Shown piece after piece: positions 9,382 to 18,558 of a DNA stretch of 53,928 nucleotides. This DNA is from Deltaproteobacteria bacterium (GTDB taxonomy: Bacteria > Desulfobacterota > WTBG01 > CAIYCZ01 > CAIRTM01). The stretch is taken from the NCBI GenBank assembly GCA_024276465.1, contig JAJRXD010000115.1, positions 1 to 53,928 on the forward strand, in the 5' to 3' direction. Under the pieces are notes generated by a model, which made no database searches, was not told where the DNA came from, and worked only from the letters and a program-made list of their open reading frames with translations. Within the stretch, counting starts at the first letter, position 1; each line of letters opens with the position of its first letter. The translations under genes and the position numbers were made by a program.

Positions 9382-9406
9382 AAAAGCTTATTTGGAATCA
9401 CAAAAA

Positions 9407-9423
9407 CTTTTTACTTTGCCATC
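9407..9423. repeat. Left arm of 17-bp inverted repeat flanking the nucleotidyltransferase gene
   Basis: CTTTTTACTTTGCCATC is the exact reverse complement of 10602-10618. The arm overlaps the stop codon of the nucleotidyltransferase-fold gene at 9422-10525. Confidence 0.8.
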
Positions 9424-10525
9424 AAGGTTCAACAGATTTAGACGCATCAAGCTTAACCTTATGTATATAAGTTTCATCGTAGCAAAATAATTGTTCCACT
9501 AAATTTTTGAATCTTATTTCAGATGATTCGCTTTTGCACTCATAGCCTGTTAATTTGGCTAAAATTATTTCAGCTTCGTGGAGCTTTCCCTCATCAAACC
9601 TGTTGACACCTTCAACTGACATCAACAACAGATATGCTGCATTAAAATAATTTTTTGTGGAATTAAAAAACGGGTCAGGAAGTTTTCGTCCCTTTATATT
9701 GAATGTCAGGTAACGAATATAATCGTTTATCTTGAAACCCGGCGCGCAATCAAGATAGAGTTTTTTTAAAAAAACTTTTATGAGACTAAACTCCTCAAAT
9801 CCAGGTTTTTGCCTGACTGACCCTCCTGTCAATTCTTCAGTTAAGACCTGTTTAAGCAGCTCGCAGGTGTGGTTACCTAAATATTCTCTGTAATTCTCAG
9901 CAGCCTGCAAATCATATCTCAGGCTGTAGAAATTTTTCCAAACCTCATATCCTGAATTTTCTTTTTTTGCTGATAATAAAAGCAGAACCTGAAAAGCCTG
10001 TATTATTGACTTTCTCAAAAATTTTCCCTGATTCTCTGTTTCAGAAATTCCTCGCAGCAGAAATTTGAAAGCCCGCTTCAGGTTGTTGGCAGATTCCGGA
10101 ATTGAGAGATGATTCAGAATTTTTTCTCCCCTCTCTTTCCCCACCAGGATATCGCCCGCAACTGTGGTGAGATTCAAACTGAGAACACCTTCCCAGACAA
10201 ATACCAGTTCCAGTGAGTTAGAAAGACTCTGCTTTGAAAGGAGATTTTTGATTTGTTTTGATGTTAAAGCAAGTATGGTTTTATATAATGATGGTACAAT
10301 CACAAAAAGATCATAATCACTGAGGACAGCTAAATCCTCACCTGTTTTCAGATATTTCCCCTCACCATAAGCAAGACTGCCTCCTAACACAATTACACAA
10401 TCAGGAATTCTGCTTTTAACTGTTTCAATAATTCTCTTTAAATCTGAAGCAACTATATTGTTTAGAGCCTGATTCTTATGTAAAAAATAATTTCTTTCAA
10501 ACAGATTTTGCAGATCTTTCTTCAT
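9422..10525 (-). CDS. Nucleotidyltransferase-fold protein of unknown substrate
   Basis: Residues 48-50 are GGS in the context VIVLGGSLAYGEG, and residues 70-72 are DYD (LSDYDLFVIV). Together these form the GGS...DxD signature of the DNA polymerase beta-like nucleotidyltransferase fold, so metal-dependent NMP transfer is chemically plausible. The rest of the 367-residue protein is mainly helical with no motif I recognise. It is bracketed exactly by a 17-bp inverted repeat and is transcribed opposite to the neighbouring methyltransferase and FAD oxidoreductase genes. A role in activating or nucleotidylating a sugar intermediate is inference only. Confidence 0.72.
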   Translation of the reverse strand: MKKDLQNLFERNYFLHKNQALNNIVASDLKRIIETVKSRIPDCVIVLGGSLAYGEGKYLKTGEDLAVLSDYDLFVIVPSLYKTILALTSKQIKNLLSKQSLSNSLELVFVWEGVLSLNLTTVAGDILVGKERGEKILNHLSIPESANNLKRAFKFLLRGISETENQGKFLRKSIIQAFQVLLLLSAKKENSGYEVWKNFYSLRYDLQAAENYREYLGNHTCELLKQVLTEELTGGSVRQKPGFEEFSLIKVFLKKLYLDCAPGFKINDYIRYLTFNIKGRKLPDPFFNSTKNYFNAAYLLLMSVEGVNRFDEGKLHEAEIILAKLTGYECKSESSEIRFKNLVEQLFCYDETYIHKVKLDASKSVEP

Positions 10526-10601
10526 TCACAAAAGCTTCTAAATATTTGACAAAATTTATCGATAAGATAAGATTGATGAAGTCTAAAAAAGTGAAAATTC
10601 G

Positions 10602-10734
10602 ATGGCAAAGTAAAAAGCTTTAAATTCAAGGCGCGCAAATTCTGAGGAATGATGCGTACTTACTGTATCCCGATTAATGCCGGGAAAGGATGCCGCACAA
10701 CGCCGTCCCGCCTGGCGGGATTTACGAAACCATC
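10602..10734. repeat. Dispersed intergenic repeat with imperfect terminal inverted repeats
   Basis: The element starts GATGGCAAAGTAAA and ends TTTACGAAACCATC, imperfect inverted termini (10 of 14 positions). It contains a perfect 7-bp hairpin TCCCGCC-T-GGCGGGA at 10706-10720. Its first 17 bases are the right arm of the inverted repeat at 9407-9423. The layout resembles non-coding repeats common between genes in sulfate-reducing Desulfobacterota; that comparison is from memory. Confidence 0.65.
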
Positions 10735-10774
10735 AAGAATAACATATCAGAAACCCTGAACTTATTCAAAGGAT

Positions 10775-12175
10775 ATGAAGAAAAAAGCCCTGATACTTGG
10801 AGCAGGTCTGGCAGGATTATCCTGCGGATATGAACTTGCGAGGCACGGACTGGATGTCACCCTGATTGAAAAAGAGAATGAAGCAGGCGGGCTTGCAAAA
10901 AGCTTCCGGAACAATAAGTTCACATACGACCTGGGGCCTCATCGATTTCACTCAGAAAAAAGCTATTTAATAGAACACATAAAGGAGATTTTAGATAATA
11001 AGGTAGTCATAAAAAAAAGAAAAAGTGAGATATTTTTAAAAAATCGTTACTTTGATTATCCATTACGAACAGCCAATATAATATCCAGAATGCCCCCTCT
11101 CATTCTGTTAAAAATCTTCTTTGACTATTTTACGACTCAGGTAAAGAAAAGATTTAAAGATGTTCCGGACAACTCTTTTGAAAACTGGGTTACCAATCGT
11201 TTTGGCACAACTCTTTATGAAATATTTTTCAAGGAATATACGGAAAAAACATGGGGGCTATCGTGTTCTGAAATATCATCAGACTATGCTGCACAAAGAA
11301 TAAGCCTTCTTAATCTATGGGATGTGGTTGTAAAATCTGTTTTTAAAACAAAAAATATCCCCAGGACATACGTATCCCAGTTCTACTATCCTCAGGAGGG
11401 TGGCATAGGAAATATTGCAGAAAAATACATGGAGAAAATTGCCGGGCATGGGGCAAAGATATTTCTCGGATCTGAAATCAAAACAATTAATGTCAGCAGC
11501 AGCGGAGTGACATCTGTTGTTTTTGAGTCAAATGAAACAAGCCATTCAGAAAGCTACGATTATGTCTGTTCTACAATACCCATGACAGACCTTGTCTCCC
11601 TTATAACACCACAGGATGACAGTAAAGTTAAACAGGCTTGTTCAGAGCTGTTTTTCCGTTCTATAGTCTTTGTATATCTCATAATTAATAAACCAAGATT
11701 AAGTGACAACCACTGGATTTACATTCCGGGCAGGCTTTTTTTAAGCAACAGGATCTCTGAATTTAAAAACTTTAATGAAGATTCTTCTCCTCCTAAAAAA
11801 ACAATAATCTGTTCGGAGGTGACGTGCTTCTGCGGGGACAGAATATGGAACATGAATAATGAGAGGCTGGCAGACAGGGTGACTGAAGATCTGGTACAGC
11901 TTGGACTGACAGGAGAAAATGAGGTTGAGGACTATTTCACGTACAAAATGAAACACGCTTACCCCATCTATGATATCTACTACCAGGAACATCTTGGTGT
12001 CATCAGAAATTTCTTAAATCAATTTGACAACCTTTACTCTTTTGGAAGAAACGCCCTGTTCAGGTATAACAACATGGACCACTCTGTGGAGATGGGATTG
12101 AGTGTTGCAAAAAGTATAATAAAAGGTGAAAAAGCTAATCTGGAAACAGCAACCCAGAAAAAATGGTTCGGGTAA
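10775..12175 (+). CDS. FAD-dependent oxidoreductase, UDP-galactopyranose-mutase-like superfamily
   Basis: The 466-residue protein starts with ALILGAGLAGLSCGYELA, a GxGxxG dinucleotide-binding loop, and continues LIEKENEAGGLAKSF and YDLGPHRFH. These are the FAD-binding motifs shared by amine-oxidase-type proteins and UDP-galactopyranose mutases. The C terminus has SFGRNALFRYNNMDHSVEMG, the second FAD-contact segment. Enzymes of this group in polysaccharide loci isomerise or oxidise nucleotide sugars, but many are uncharacterised; assignment as a true mutase would need the active-site arginines to be aligned. It is convergent, 11 bases apart, with the B12 radical SAM gene. Confidence 0.85.
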   Translation: MKKKALILGAGLAGLSCGYELARHGLDVTLIEKENEAGGLAKSFRNNKFTYDLGPHRFHSEKSYLIEHIKEILDNKVVIKKRKSEIFLKNRYFDYPLRTANIISRMPPLILLKIFFDYFTTQVKKRFKDVPDNSFENWVTNRFGTTLYEIFFKEYTEKTWGLSCSEISSDYAAQRISLLNLWDVVVKSVFKTKNIPRTYVSQFYYPQEGGIGNIAEKYMEKIAGHGAKIFLGSEIKTINVSSSGVTSVVFESNETSHSESYDYVCSTIPMTDLVSLITPQDDSKVKQACSELFFRSIVFVYLIINKPRLSDNHWIYIPGRLFLSNRISEFKNFNEDSSPPKKTIICSEVTCFCGDRIWNMNNERLADRVTEDLVQLGLTGENEVEDYFTYKMKHAYPIYDIYYQEHLGVIRNFLNQFDNLYSFGRNALFRYNNMDHSVEMGLSVAKSIIKGEKANLETATQKKWFG

Positions 12176-12186
12176 CCACCAGCCAG

Positions 12187-13623
12187 TCAACCACCTTTAG
12201 TTAATAAAAACTTTACAGACAACTTCACAAACTCCCCAAAATTCAACTTTACGGGAAATATCCTGGATTTAAAGGCATAACCTTTCCAGATCTTTCTTGC
12301 CAGCTCATAGAAATTCATTAAAGGCAGTTTGATTAAATATTTGACAGATCCTGCAATCCATGGGAATTCCACAGCCAGAGCAAAAAGCTTCTGAAGATTT
12401 TCGAATTCCTTTTTGTCAGGTATATTCATGGGTGAGCCCAGGTGGTAGGTAAATGAGAAAGAATTCACATTCCCATCAAACAATCCCATATCTTTTGCCT
12501 TCTCACCAAGAACAGTATTTGGATAAGGGCTGTACAGGCTCACCCATGCATAATCAGGCCTGCACTTTTTATTAAGCTCTAAAGTCTCAAAGGCATTGTC
12601 AAGACTTTCTGTGGGGAGCCCTATCATATTTTGTGTAAACACCCTGATACCACCACTTTTAAGCATCTTACATGCTTCGATTATTTGATCATTACTCATT
12701 CTTATTTTCAGAACTTCACTTCTAATCCTTTCATTACCGCTTTCCAGTCCCATTGCAACTGAATGACATCCTGCCCTTTTCATATACCTCACTCTCTCCG
12801 GTGTAATCATATTGGCGCGTACTATAGCATAAAAGGGCAAACCTATTTTCCCTGGATATTTTTCTGCAAATTCTCTTATCCATTCATTCTTGAAAAAAAA
12901 GATGTCATTGACAAATTTTAAAAACCCCAAAGCATATTTTTGTTTTACCTGCACAATCTCTTTTATTACATTATCAACGCTTCTTATTCTTACTATCTTA
13001 CCTTTACCCTTATAAATAGCATCAAAATAGTGGTTGAAACAATAAGTGCATTTAAAAGGACAGCCACGGTTGCTTATAAAGAACTTTATCTTATTATCCC
13101 TTGAATCCCTGAACCTGTCATAGATTAACTGCCTGTCAGGAAATGGAATGGAATCAAGATCCTGAATCAGTTTTCGCACCGGATTGCGGAAAATTTCACC
13201 ACCCTGCTTAATCCATAAATTTTCTATATTACTTATATCCTCATCCTTCTCCATGTGGTTTGCAAGATCAGCAACTGCCTCTTCACCCTCACCGATACAT
13301 ACTCCATCTACGCCCTCCTCTTTTATGGTCTCAGGGAAAAATGTAGTGTGGGGTCCGCCAAAGAGAGCAAAAAAGGATGAATTTTTTTTCAATCTCCTGT
13401 TCAGATCCAGCAGCTCTTTATGCATTCCAGTGGTAATACTGTAAGCTATAATATGGGGCTTAAACTCCATGACAGCTTTCTGAACTTCAGCCAGCCTGGA
13501 ATTTGCAAAACAGGTGGCATGGCCATATTTTTTGAGCGATGCCGATAGATATAAAATGCCGAGTGGCTCATAATTTGAAAACTCTATTAACAGATTGCTG
13601 ACAAATAAAATTCTACGCTTCAT
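12187..13623 (-). CDS. B12-binding-type radical SAM protein
   Basis: This 478-residue protein has an N-terminal Rossmann domain (about 1-130) with LFGGPHTTFFPE and VCIGEGEEAV, typical of cobalamin-binding-domain radical SAM enzymes. The radical SAM core follows, with cysteines 188, 192 and 195 in NRGCPFKCTYCFNHYF. The classic DxHxxG cobalamin ligand is not obvious, so B12 may be bound base-off without a histidine ligand, or not at all. Relatives carry out methylations, rearrangements and other radical steps. Its start overlaps the upstream glycosyltransferase stop by 4 bases, indicating one transcript with the genes at 13620-14741 and 14767-15729. Confidence 0.87.
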   Translation of the reverse strand: MKRRILFVSNLLIEFSNYEPLGILYLSASLKKYGHATCFANSRLAEVQKAVMEFKPHIIAYSITTGMHKELLDLNRRLKKNSSFFALFGGPHTTFFPETIKEEGVDGVCIGEGEEAVADLANHMEKDEDISNIENLWIKQGGEIFRNPVRKLIQDLDSIPFPDRQLIYDRFRDSRDNKIKFFISNRGCPFKCTYCFNHYFDAIYKGKGKIVRIRSVDNVIKEIVQVKQKYALGFLKFVNDIFFFKNEWIREFAEKYPGKIGLPFYAIVRANMITPERVRYMKRAGCHSVAMGLESGNERIRSEVLKIRMSNDQIIEACKMLKSGGIRVFTQNMIGLPTESLDNAFETLELNKKCRPDYAWVSLYSPYPNTVLGEKAKDMGLFDGNVNSFSFTYHLGSPMNIPDKKEFENLQKLFALAVEFPWIAGSVKYLIKLPLMNFYELARKIWKGYAFKSRIFPVKLNFGEFVKLSVKFLLTKGG

Positions 13624-14741
13624 CTAACAAAATCCTCAATTTTTTCCACAAGCAAATCCCAGGAAAATCTGTGGTTTTTCTTTTTGATATTTTCAATCAG
13701 CTCGTCCTCACTGCTTTCATAAAATCGCAGGACAGCGCTGGAAATTTCAGAAGAACTCTTTGGAGCAACCAGAAAACCTGTTTCTTTGTCAATAACTATC
13801 TCGGACAGAGAGCCAATATCAGTTGCAATAACAGGTTTATTAAAACCATACGCCATTTGTACAAGCCCGCTTCCAGTAACAGCGGTATATGGCAAAACCA
13901 CAATGTCAGAGGCGTAGAAATAGAACGGCAGTTCTTCATTCGGTATATATTTATCAATAACAGTTACATTTCCCCCTGTTCCTGAATTCTCAATCAGTTT
14001 CAGATATTCATCTTTATCATCCCAGAACTCACCTGCCACCAGAAGCCTTACATCTATTTTTTTTAATATTTCAGGCATGGCTTCCAGTAAATACTTCAAC
14101 CCCTTATATTCCCTCACAAACCCAAAAAAAAGTACGATTTTCTCATCATTTATCCCAATTTTTGCTTTTGCATCATTCTTGGAAATTTCCCCTGTGTTAA
14201 AAAATTCATAAGTGGGGTGGAAAGTTACTTTAATCGGCCTGTTTCCAATAAGATTTATTAAATTTTTCTTTTCTTCTGCAGAATGAACAATATAATAATC
14301 CCCCTTTGAAAGCACCAGCCTGGAAAGCAGAGTCTTGGTAAAATTAGCTTCATGTTCTGCTACATTATGACAGATAAAAAGAATCCTGGTTTTTGAAAAT
14401 ATTTTCAGGAGAAAAATTATGGTTAAAAACTGAGGGGTCCAGAAAATCACCCACCAGGGAATAATCGTGATATCAGGATTATCTTTTATTATCTTAAAGG
14501 CAACTTTTATCCAGGTAAAGGGATTAAGTGAATCCAGAATTGAATTCACATTGTTATCATTTAAAACAAAGCCACTGCAATCCTTATCTGTTTTACCAGG
14601 AAACAGAAAACCTGGATATTGTCTCTTGAATGAACAGAACTCAACATCATGTTTCTTTTTCAGGGTTTTATACAACAGTGTTGTATAATGAGCTATTCCT
14701 CCTCTAAAAGGATATGTTGGTCCAATCAAATATATTCGCAT
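13620..14741 (-). CDS. GT4-family glycosyltransferase
   Basis: The 373-residue protein opens MRIYLIGPTYPFRGGIAHYT, an acceptor-domain start often seen in GT4 enzymes. It has LFFGFVREYKGLKYLLEAMP (donor-domain strand and helix) and VVLPYTAVTGSGLVQMAYGFNKPVIAT, an atypical EX7E region in which the usual first glutamate is replaced. That change is reported in some family members, but it makes catalysis less certain. It is the middle gene of a tight minus-strand operon: 25 bases after the GT2 gene and overlapping the radical SAM gene by 4 bases. Confidence 0.87.
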   Translation of the reverse strand: MRIYLIGPTYPFRGGIAHYTTLLYKTLKKKHDVEFCSFKRQYPGFLFPGKTDKDCSGFVLNDNNVNSILDSLNPFTWIKVAFKIIKDNPDITIIPWWVIFWTPQFLTIIFLLKIFSKTRILFICHNVAEHEANFTKTLLSRLVLSKGDYYIVHSAEEKKNLINLIGNRPIKVTFHPTYEFFNTGEISKNDAKAKIGINDEKIVLFFGFVREYKGLKYLLEAMPEILKKIDVRLLVAGEFWDDKDEYLKLIENSGTGGNVTVIDKYIPNEELPFYFYASDIVVLPYTAVTGSGLVQMAYGFNKPVIATDIGSLSEIVIDKETGFLVAPKSSSEISSAVLRFYESSEDELIENIKKKNHRFSWDLLVEKIEDFVR

Positions 14742-14766
14742 CTGTCTGTAACAGTTGTATTGTTTT

Positions 14767-15729
14767 TTATAACAACAGATCTAAAACCGCGCTTTTTATT
14801 CCGTTTGAATATTGAAAATAACCACAGGTTACAAATTCTCTCAATACAGCAAAAAAACGTTGCAGCCGTTTGTCAGGTAAATTTCCCCGAATTTGCAAGT
14901 GCCTGATTTTTTCCAAAACCAGACCTGTTTCTTCTTCTCTGTTGCCTATTGATTTAAGCCTCTCAAGCAAAGGATTAAACTGCTCAGCCTCCTTAAGAAA
15001 TATTGATCTGTCAAGCTTTTCAGCTTTCCACAGATAATCTCTCAGTGTTTTTCTGCCTGCACCAATCTGATTATCTTCATGCTGCCGGTATTTAATCAAA
15101 GGGTCTTTCAAAAAAACAAGCTCTGCTGCAGCTGAAACCAACAAAGCAATCCAGCCATCATGCACCCAGTTTTTTGGTATGGGCAATATGAAATCCCTGT
15201 ATATACTACGAAAAGCCATGGCAGCGCCTGTAACTACACTGGTTTTAAGTAATATTTTAAAATACCTGTTTTTTTTAATGAACTCCTGACATGAGCTGTT
15301 AAATCCTGTTGATTCCCACAGCCGATATCCAACTGGGTTGGAAAATTCATCAATAACCTGCGCATCTGTAAAAACAGCGCCAATTTCTGTTCGACTTGAT
15401 AAAATTGTCTCTATACGTTCTGTTTTTTCCGGATACCAGATATCATCCTGATCAGCCAAAAATGTAATATCCCCTGTACACATTCTGATTGCATTTTCAA
15501 AATTCTTTGTAGAGCCCAGATTTGTTGGGTTAATCTGTATATGCACAGAAAATGGAACTTTTTCTGCAAAGGAATTCAAAATCACAACTGTATCATCTTC
15601 AGACTTATCATCACAGACTATCATCTCATCAGGTTGTCTTGTTTGTGCTGCAATACTGTCAAGCTGTTCCTGTAAAAACCTGGAGCCATTATATGTACAC
15701 ATTGCTATTGAAATACGCTGTTTTTTCAT
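14767..15729 (-). CDS. GT2-family glycosyltransferase
   Basis: I take ATG at 15729 as the start, giving about 320 residues beginning MKKQRISIAMCTYNGSRFL, the canonical GT-A fold beginning. An upstream ATG at 15822 adds 31 residues that do not match the family. The conserved acidic motifs are CDDKSEDDT and FLADQDDIW (the DxD metal-binding region). The protein resembles rhamnosyl- or other deoxyhexose-type transferases that use a nucleotide sugar in the cytoplasm. It leads an operon with a GT4 gene and a B12-type radical SAM gene. Confidence 0.9.
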   Translation of the reverse strand: MKKQRISIAMCTYNGSRFLQEQLDSIAAQTRQPDEMIVCDDKSEDDTVVILNSFAEKVPFSVHIQINPTNLGSTKNFENAIRMCTGDITFLADQDDIWYPEKTERIETILSSRTEIGAVFTDAQVIDEFSNPVGYRLWESTGFNSSCQEFIKKNRYFKILLKTSVVTGAAMAFRSIYRDFILPIPKNWVHDGWIALLVSAAAELVFLKDPLIKYRQHEDNQIGAGRKTLRDYLWKAEKLDRSIFLKEAEQFNPLLERLKSIGNREEETGLVLEKIRHLQIRGNLPDKRLQRFFAVLREFVTCGYFQYSNGIKSAVLDLLL

Positions 15730-15805
15730 TTTGTTTTGATATGATTTTGTTGAAACCGCAGTCCTCATGATGCAAAGCATCACCCTGAAAACACGAAAAA
15801 GCATG

Positions 15806-15905
15806 ATTAACCGCAGACACACGCTGACTTACGCAGACAAACAGACAGACGACTTGTCCGTATGTTACCATACATGCCCTCCGGGCATAATAATCAACAA
15901 CCATA
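15806..15905 (-). repeat. Dispersed repeat, copy B (inverted relative to copy A)
   Basis: The first 38 bases (15806-15843) are the exact reverse complement of 9344-9381. Homology continues through ACTTGTC, CATACATGCCC and CCATATG. It lies in the divergent gap between the GT2 gene and murB. Confidence 0.8.
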
Positions 15906-15986
15906 TGTTGGTTTTTTCTTTATAAAAAGAGGAAATTATTCTAACATAATTTGTATTAACATTAAAATATAAACCAACCACAAGCA

Positions 15987-16925
15987 ATGGCCACAGAAAA
16001 AATTATCCATCCTCCCGAGTTTTTAAAAAAAGATTATCCACTGGTGTCAACAAACAGAATCAAAACAGGGGGCCTTGCCTTATACTTTGCTGCACCTGAG
16101 GACATACCACAACTTCAAAAAACACTTGGCTTCTGCCAGGATAATCACATCCCCTTCTATATCCTGGGTAATGGTTCAAATGTTCTCATCAGCGATGATA
16201 TTTTTCATGGTGTTGTAATTAAACTTGAAGGTAATTTTAAATCCGTGTCGCTTGATCATTACAGTCAAACAGTTATTGCAGGAGCAGGAGCCTCATTGAT
16301 GAAGATGGGCAGTGATCTGGCAGAGCTGGGATATACAGGTTTTTCATATATGGGAGTTATTCCAGGCACAGTTGGTGGAGCAGTAAGAATGAATGCAGGG
16401 ATAAAAAAAGGGCAAGAAATAAAAAACAGTTTTTTAACTGCTTTGGTTCTTGATCCTGACACAGGCATCATTGCTGAATACAAAAAACAGGAAATGGCAT
16501 TTGCTTACAGGGAGAGCATGCTTAAAAAATCAAAAAAAATAATACTGCAGGCAACATTTAAACTTCCCTGCCGTAAAGAAACACAAAAACATGCAGCCCT
16601 GGATACCTTGAAAGAGCTCCTTGAACTGCGCCGCAACAAACATCCAAAAAACCCCTGCACTTTTGGCTCAACATTCAAAAACCCGAAAAACCGCATGCAT
16701 CCAGCTGGCTGGTACCTTGAAAAGGTTGGCATGAAAGGCATGCAAGCCGGGGGTGCAATAATAGCTGAAGAACATGCCAACTGGATACTTAATACAGGCA
16801 ACGCAAAAACAGGCGATGTGAAAAAACTGATAGAAACCGGTCAAAAACGCGTTTCAGAAAAATTCGGCGTTCAGCTTGAACGGGAAGTAATTTATCTGCC
16901 TGAGGATATTGAGGGCTGGGTTTAA
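15987..16925 (+). CDS. murB: UDP-N-acetylenolpyruvoylglucosamine reductase
   Basis: The 312-residue protein shows the MurB signature. FYILGNGSNVLI is the FAD pyrophosphate loop, YMGVIPGTVGGAVRMNAG is the glycine-rich FAD motif, YRESMLK carries the tyrosine-arginine pair, and GSTFKNP is the loop holding the catalytic serine. AGWYLEKVGMKGMQAGGA follows. It reduces UDP-GlcNAc-enolpyruvate to UDP-MurNAc in peptidoglycan synthesis, using NADPH. Normally murB sits among cell-wall genes; here it is alone inside a polysaccharide locus on the same strand as the downstream initiating transferase. It may be the sole chromosomal copy or a second, recruited copy; this window cannot tell. Confidence 0.95.
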   Translation: MATEKIIHPPEFLKKDYPLVSTNRIKTGGLALYFAAPEDIPQLQKTLGFCQDNHIPFYILGNGSNVLISDDIFHGVVIKLEGNFKSVSLDHYSQTVIAGAGASLMKMGSDLAELGYTGFSYMGVIPGTVGGAVRMNAGIKKGQEIKNSFLTALVLDPDTGIIAEYKKQEMAFAYRESMLKKSKKIILQATFKLPCRKETQKHAALDTLKELLELRRNKHPKNPCTFGSTFKNPKNRMHPAGWYLEKVGMKGMQAGGAIIAEEHANWILNTGNAKTGDVKKLIETGQKRVSEKFGVQLEREVIYLPEDIEGWV

Positions 16926-17148
16926 TTTGAAACGATTTCTCCTCGATTCTGTCAAAAATATTCCTCTAATTTGTGAGAAACACCCGAAAATATAAGGCTC
17001 ATCTCCTATAGTATTGTCTTTACATTTGTGCAACCATACTCACCATAAAAACGTTGTAATTTTGTTATTTTTTCAGCACACCAAATAAAATGGTGTAATG
17101 TTCATCTGATCTTCAGCAATACTAACATAAATAATTTCTGCTCTGAAA

Positions 17149-18558
17149 TTGAAGACTTTGAATGTTATGTTGCCTATATTCATATATGTTTTCATCTTTT
17201 CATTTATTGTAAGCATTGCCTGTGTTTACTTTTTCATGGGCATTGCTGTCAGGCTGGGTTTTGTTGACCATCCTGAGGAACGAAAAATTCACAAATCCCC
17301 AACTCCTCTCTTAGGCGGTGCAGCAATATTCACAGCAGTCTATTTTACAATCATCTTTCATTATCTGTCTCAACAGGCTGGCCTGCAAAATTACATTGCG
17401 GAAAACATCTGTTCATTTACCGTATGCAATGAATTAAAGCAGGCAGTCCCCAAAGCACCAAAAATATTAACCTGTTTTTTAGGCGGTGTTCCTGTATTCC
17501 TTTTGGGGCTTTTCGATGATAAAAAGGGACTAAGCCCCTTTGTCAGGCTTGCTGGAGAAACAGCTGTGGCAATTGCCATTGTAGCTTCAGGTATCAGGCC
17601 CGGCATTTATGAAGCTTCGCACATCCTTGGATTCGCAATAGCAGTTGGATGGATCGTTGCCATAACAAACGCCTTCAACCTCATAGATGGTGTAAACGGG
17701 CTGTGCGCTGGAAACGCCATTGTTTCATCCATTATATTATTCATGATTTCAATAAAAGGCGGGCATAATCTGACAGGCATGCTTCTTGTAATATTTACAG
17801 GTTCACTTGCAGGCTTTTTCATGTTTAACTTTCCAAAGGGCAGAATATTTTTAGGCAGTTCCGGAAGTATGTTTATCGGGTACACCCTGAGTGTTCTTGT
17901 CCTGTTTCAGTCTTACGGCAGCTCCTCCTGGCGGGGAAACCTGCTGCCCATGGTAATGCCGGTACTTATTCTTTCTGTTCCTTTGGTTGACATACTGCTA
18001 ATAGTTTACAGGCGCTTAAGGAACCGTGTATCGATTTTCAAGGCTGACACCAACCACATTCATCACAGACTGTTACGTCTTAGAATGACCGACAGGGAAG
18101 TTGTCTTTATTGTTCTTCTTTTAACCTTTGCCATAGGAATTAATGCCACTCTTCTTTACAAGTCAACACTGACTGAGAGTCTGATTGTACTAATCCAGGC
18201 ATTTATCATTTTTTTCATCCTGGAATACCTGGTCAGGATAAAAGAGAGGAGGGTTAACAGGAGAAAGTCAGCAAACGGACTTCTGACTGTTCATGTTGAC
18301 TGCGATGAGGCCAGAGATCTGACATTTGAAGGATTTATTGTAGATCTCAGCCCTAAGGGAATAAATTTCTGTCTGTTAAACTTTAAAAAAAATTTCACTG
18401 AAAAAGATTTTTTTGTCGGCAGGAAAATGAAACTTGAGTTTCTGCCTGCAAAACAGACCTTTCATATAGAAAAACCGTTTCAGAACATCAGCGGAAAAAG
18501 TGTGTCACAGGAAAAAGTTGCAGAAAATGCCGTAAGGATAGGGTTTGAAATTGATTAA
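17149..18558 (+). CDS. WecA/TagO-type phosphoglycosyl transferase with C-terminal PilZ-like domain
   Basis: Residues 1-365 form a polytopic polyprenyl-phosphate N-acetylhexosamine-1-phosphate transferase. It has GLFDDKKGL (D123-D124, metal binding), NAFNLIDGVNGLCAG (174-188, active site) and TNHIHHRLL (301-309, the HxxHR nucleotide-contact motif). It would start glycan synthesis by making undecaprenyl-PP-sugar. After the last membrane helix comes a cytoplasmic tail of about 100 residues. The tail has arginines at 367/368 and 371/372 (RxxxR) and DLSPKG at 399-404 (DxSxxG), the two c-di-GMP contact motifs of PilZ domains. The TTG start at 17149 is used; ATG at 17167 is an alternative. The next glycosyltransferase gene overlaps its end by 14 bases. 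Confidence 0.9.
   Translation: MKTLNVMLPIFIYVFIFSFIVSIACVYFFMGIAVRLGFVDHPEERKIHKSPTPLLGGAAIFTAVYFTIIFHYLSQQAGLQNYIAENICSFTVCNELKQAVPKAPKILTCFLGGVPVFLLGLFDDKKGLSPFVRLAGETAVAIAIVASGIRPGIYEASHILGFAIAVGWIVAITNAFNLIDGVNGLCAGNAIVSSIILFMISIKGGHNLTGMLLVIFTGSLAGFFMFNFPKGRIFLGSSGSMFIGYTLSVLVLFQSYGSSSWRGNLLPMVMPVLILSVPLVDILLIVYRRLRNRVSIFKADTNHIHHRLLRLRMTDREVVFIVLLLTFAIGINATLLYKSTLTESLIVLIQAFIIFFILEYLVRIKERRVNRRKSANGLLTVHVDCDEARDLTFEGFIVDLSPKGINFCLLNFKKNFTEKDFFVGRKMKLEFLPAKQTFHIEKPFQNISGKSVSQEKVAENAVRIGFEID

Noticed and set aside
15730-15822. 31-residue N-terminal extension of the GT2 protein
   Set aside because: The family begins at the strand RISIAMCTYNG; the extra residues match nothing.
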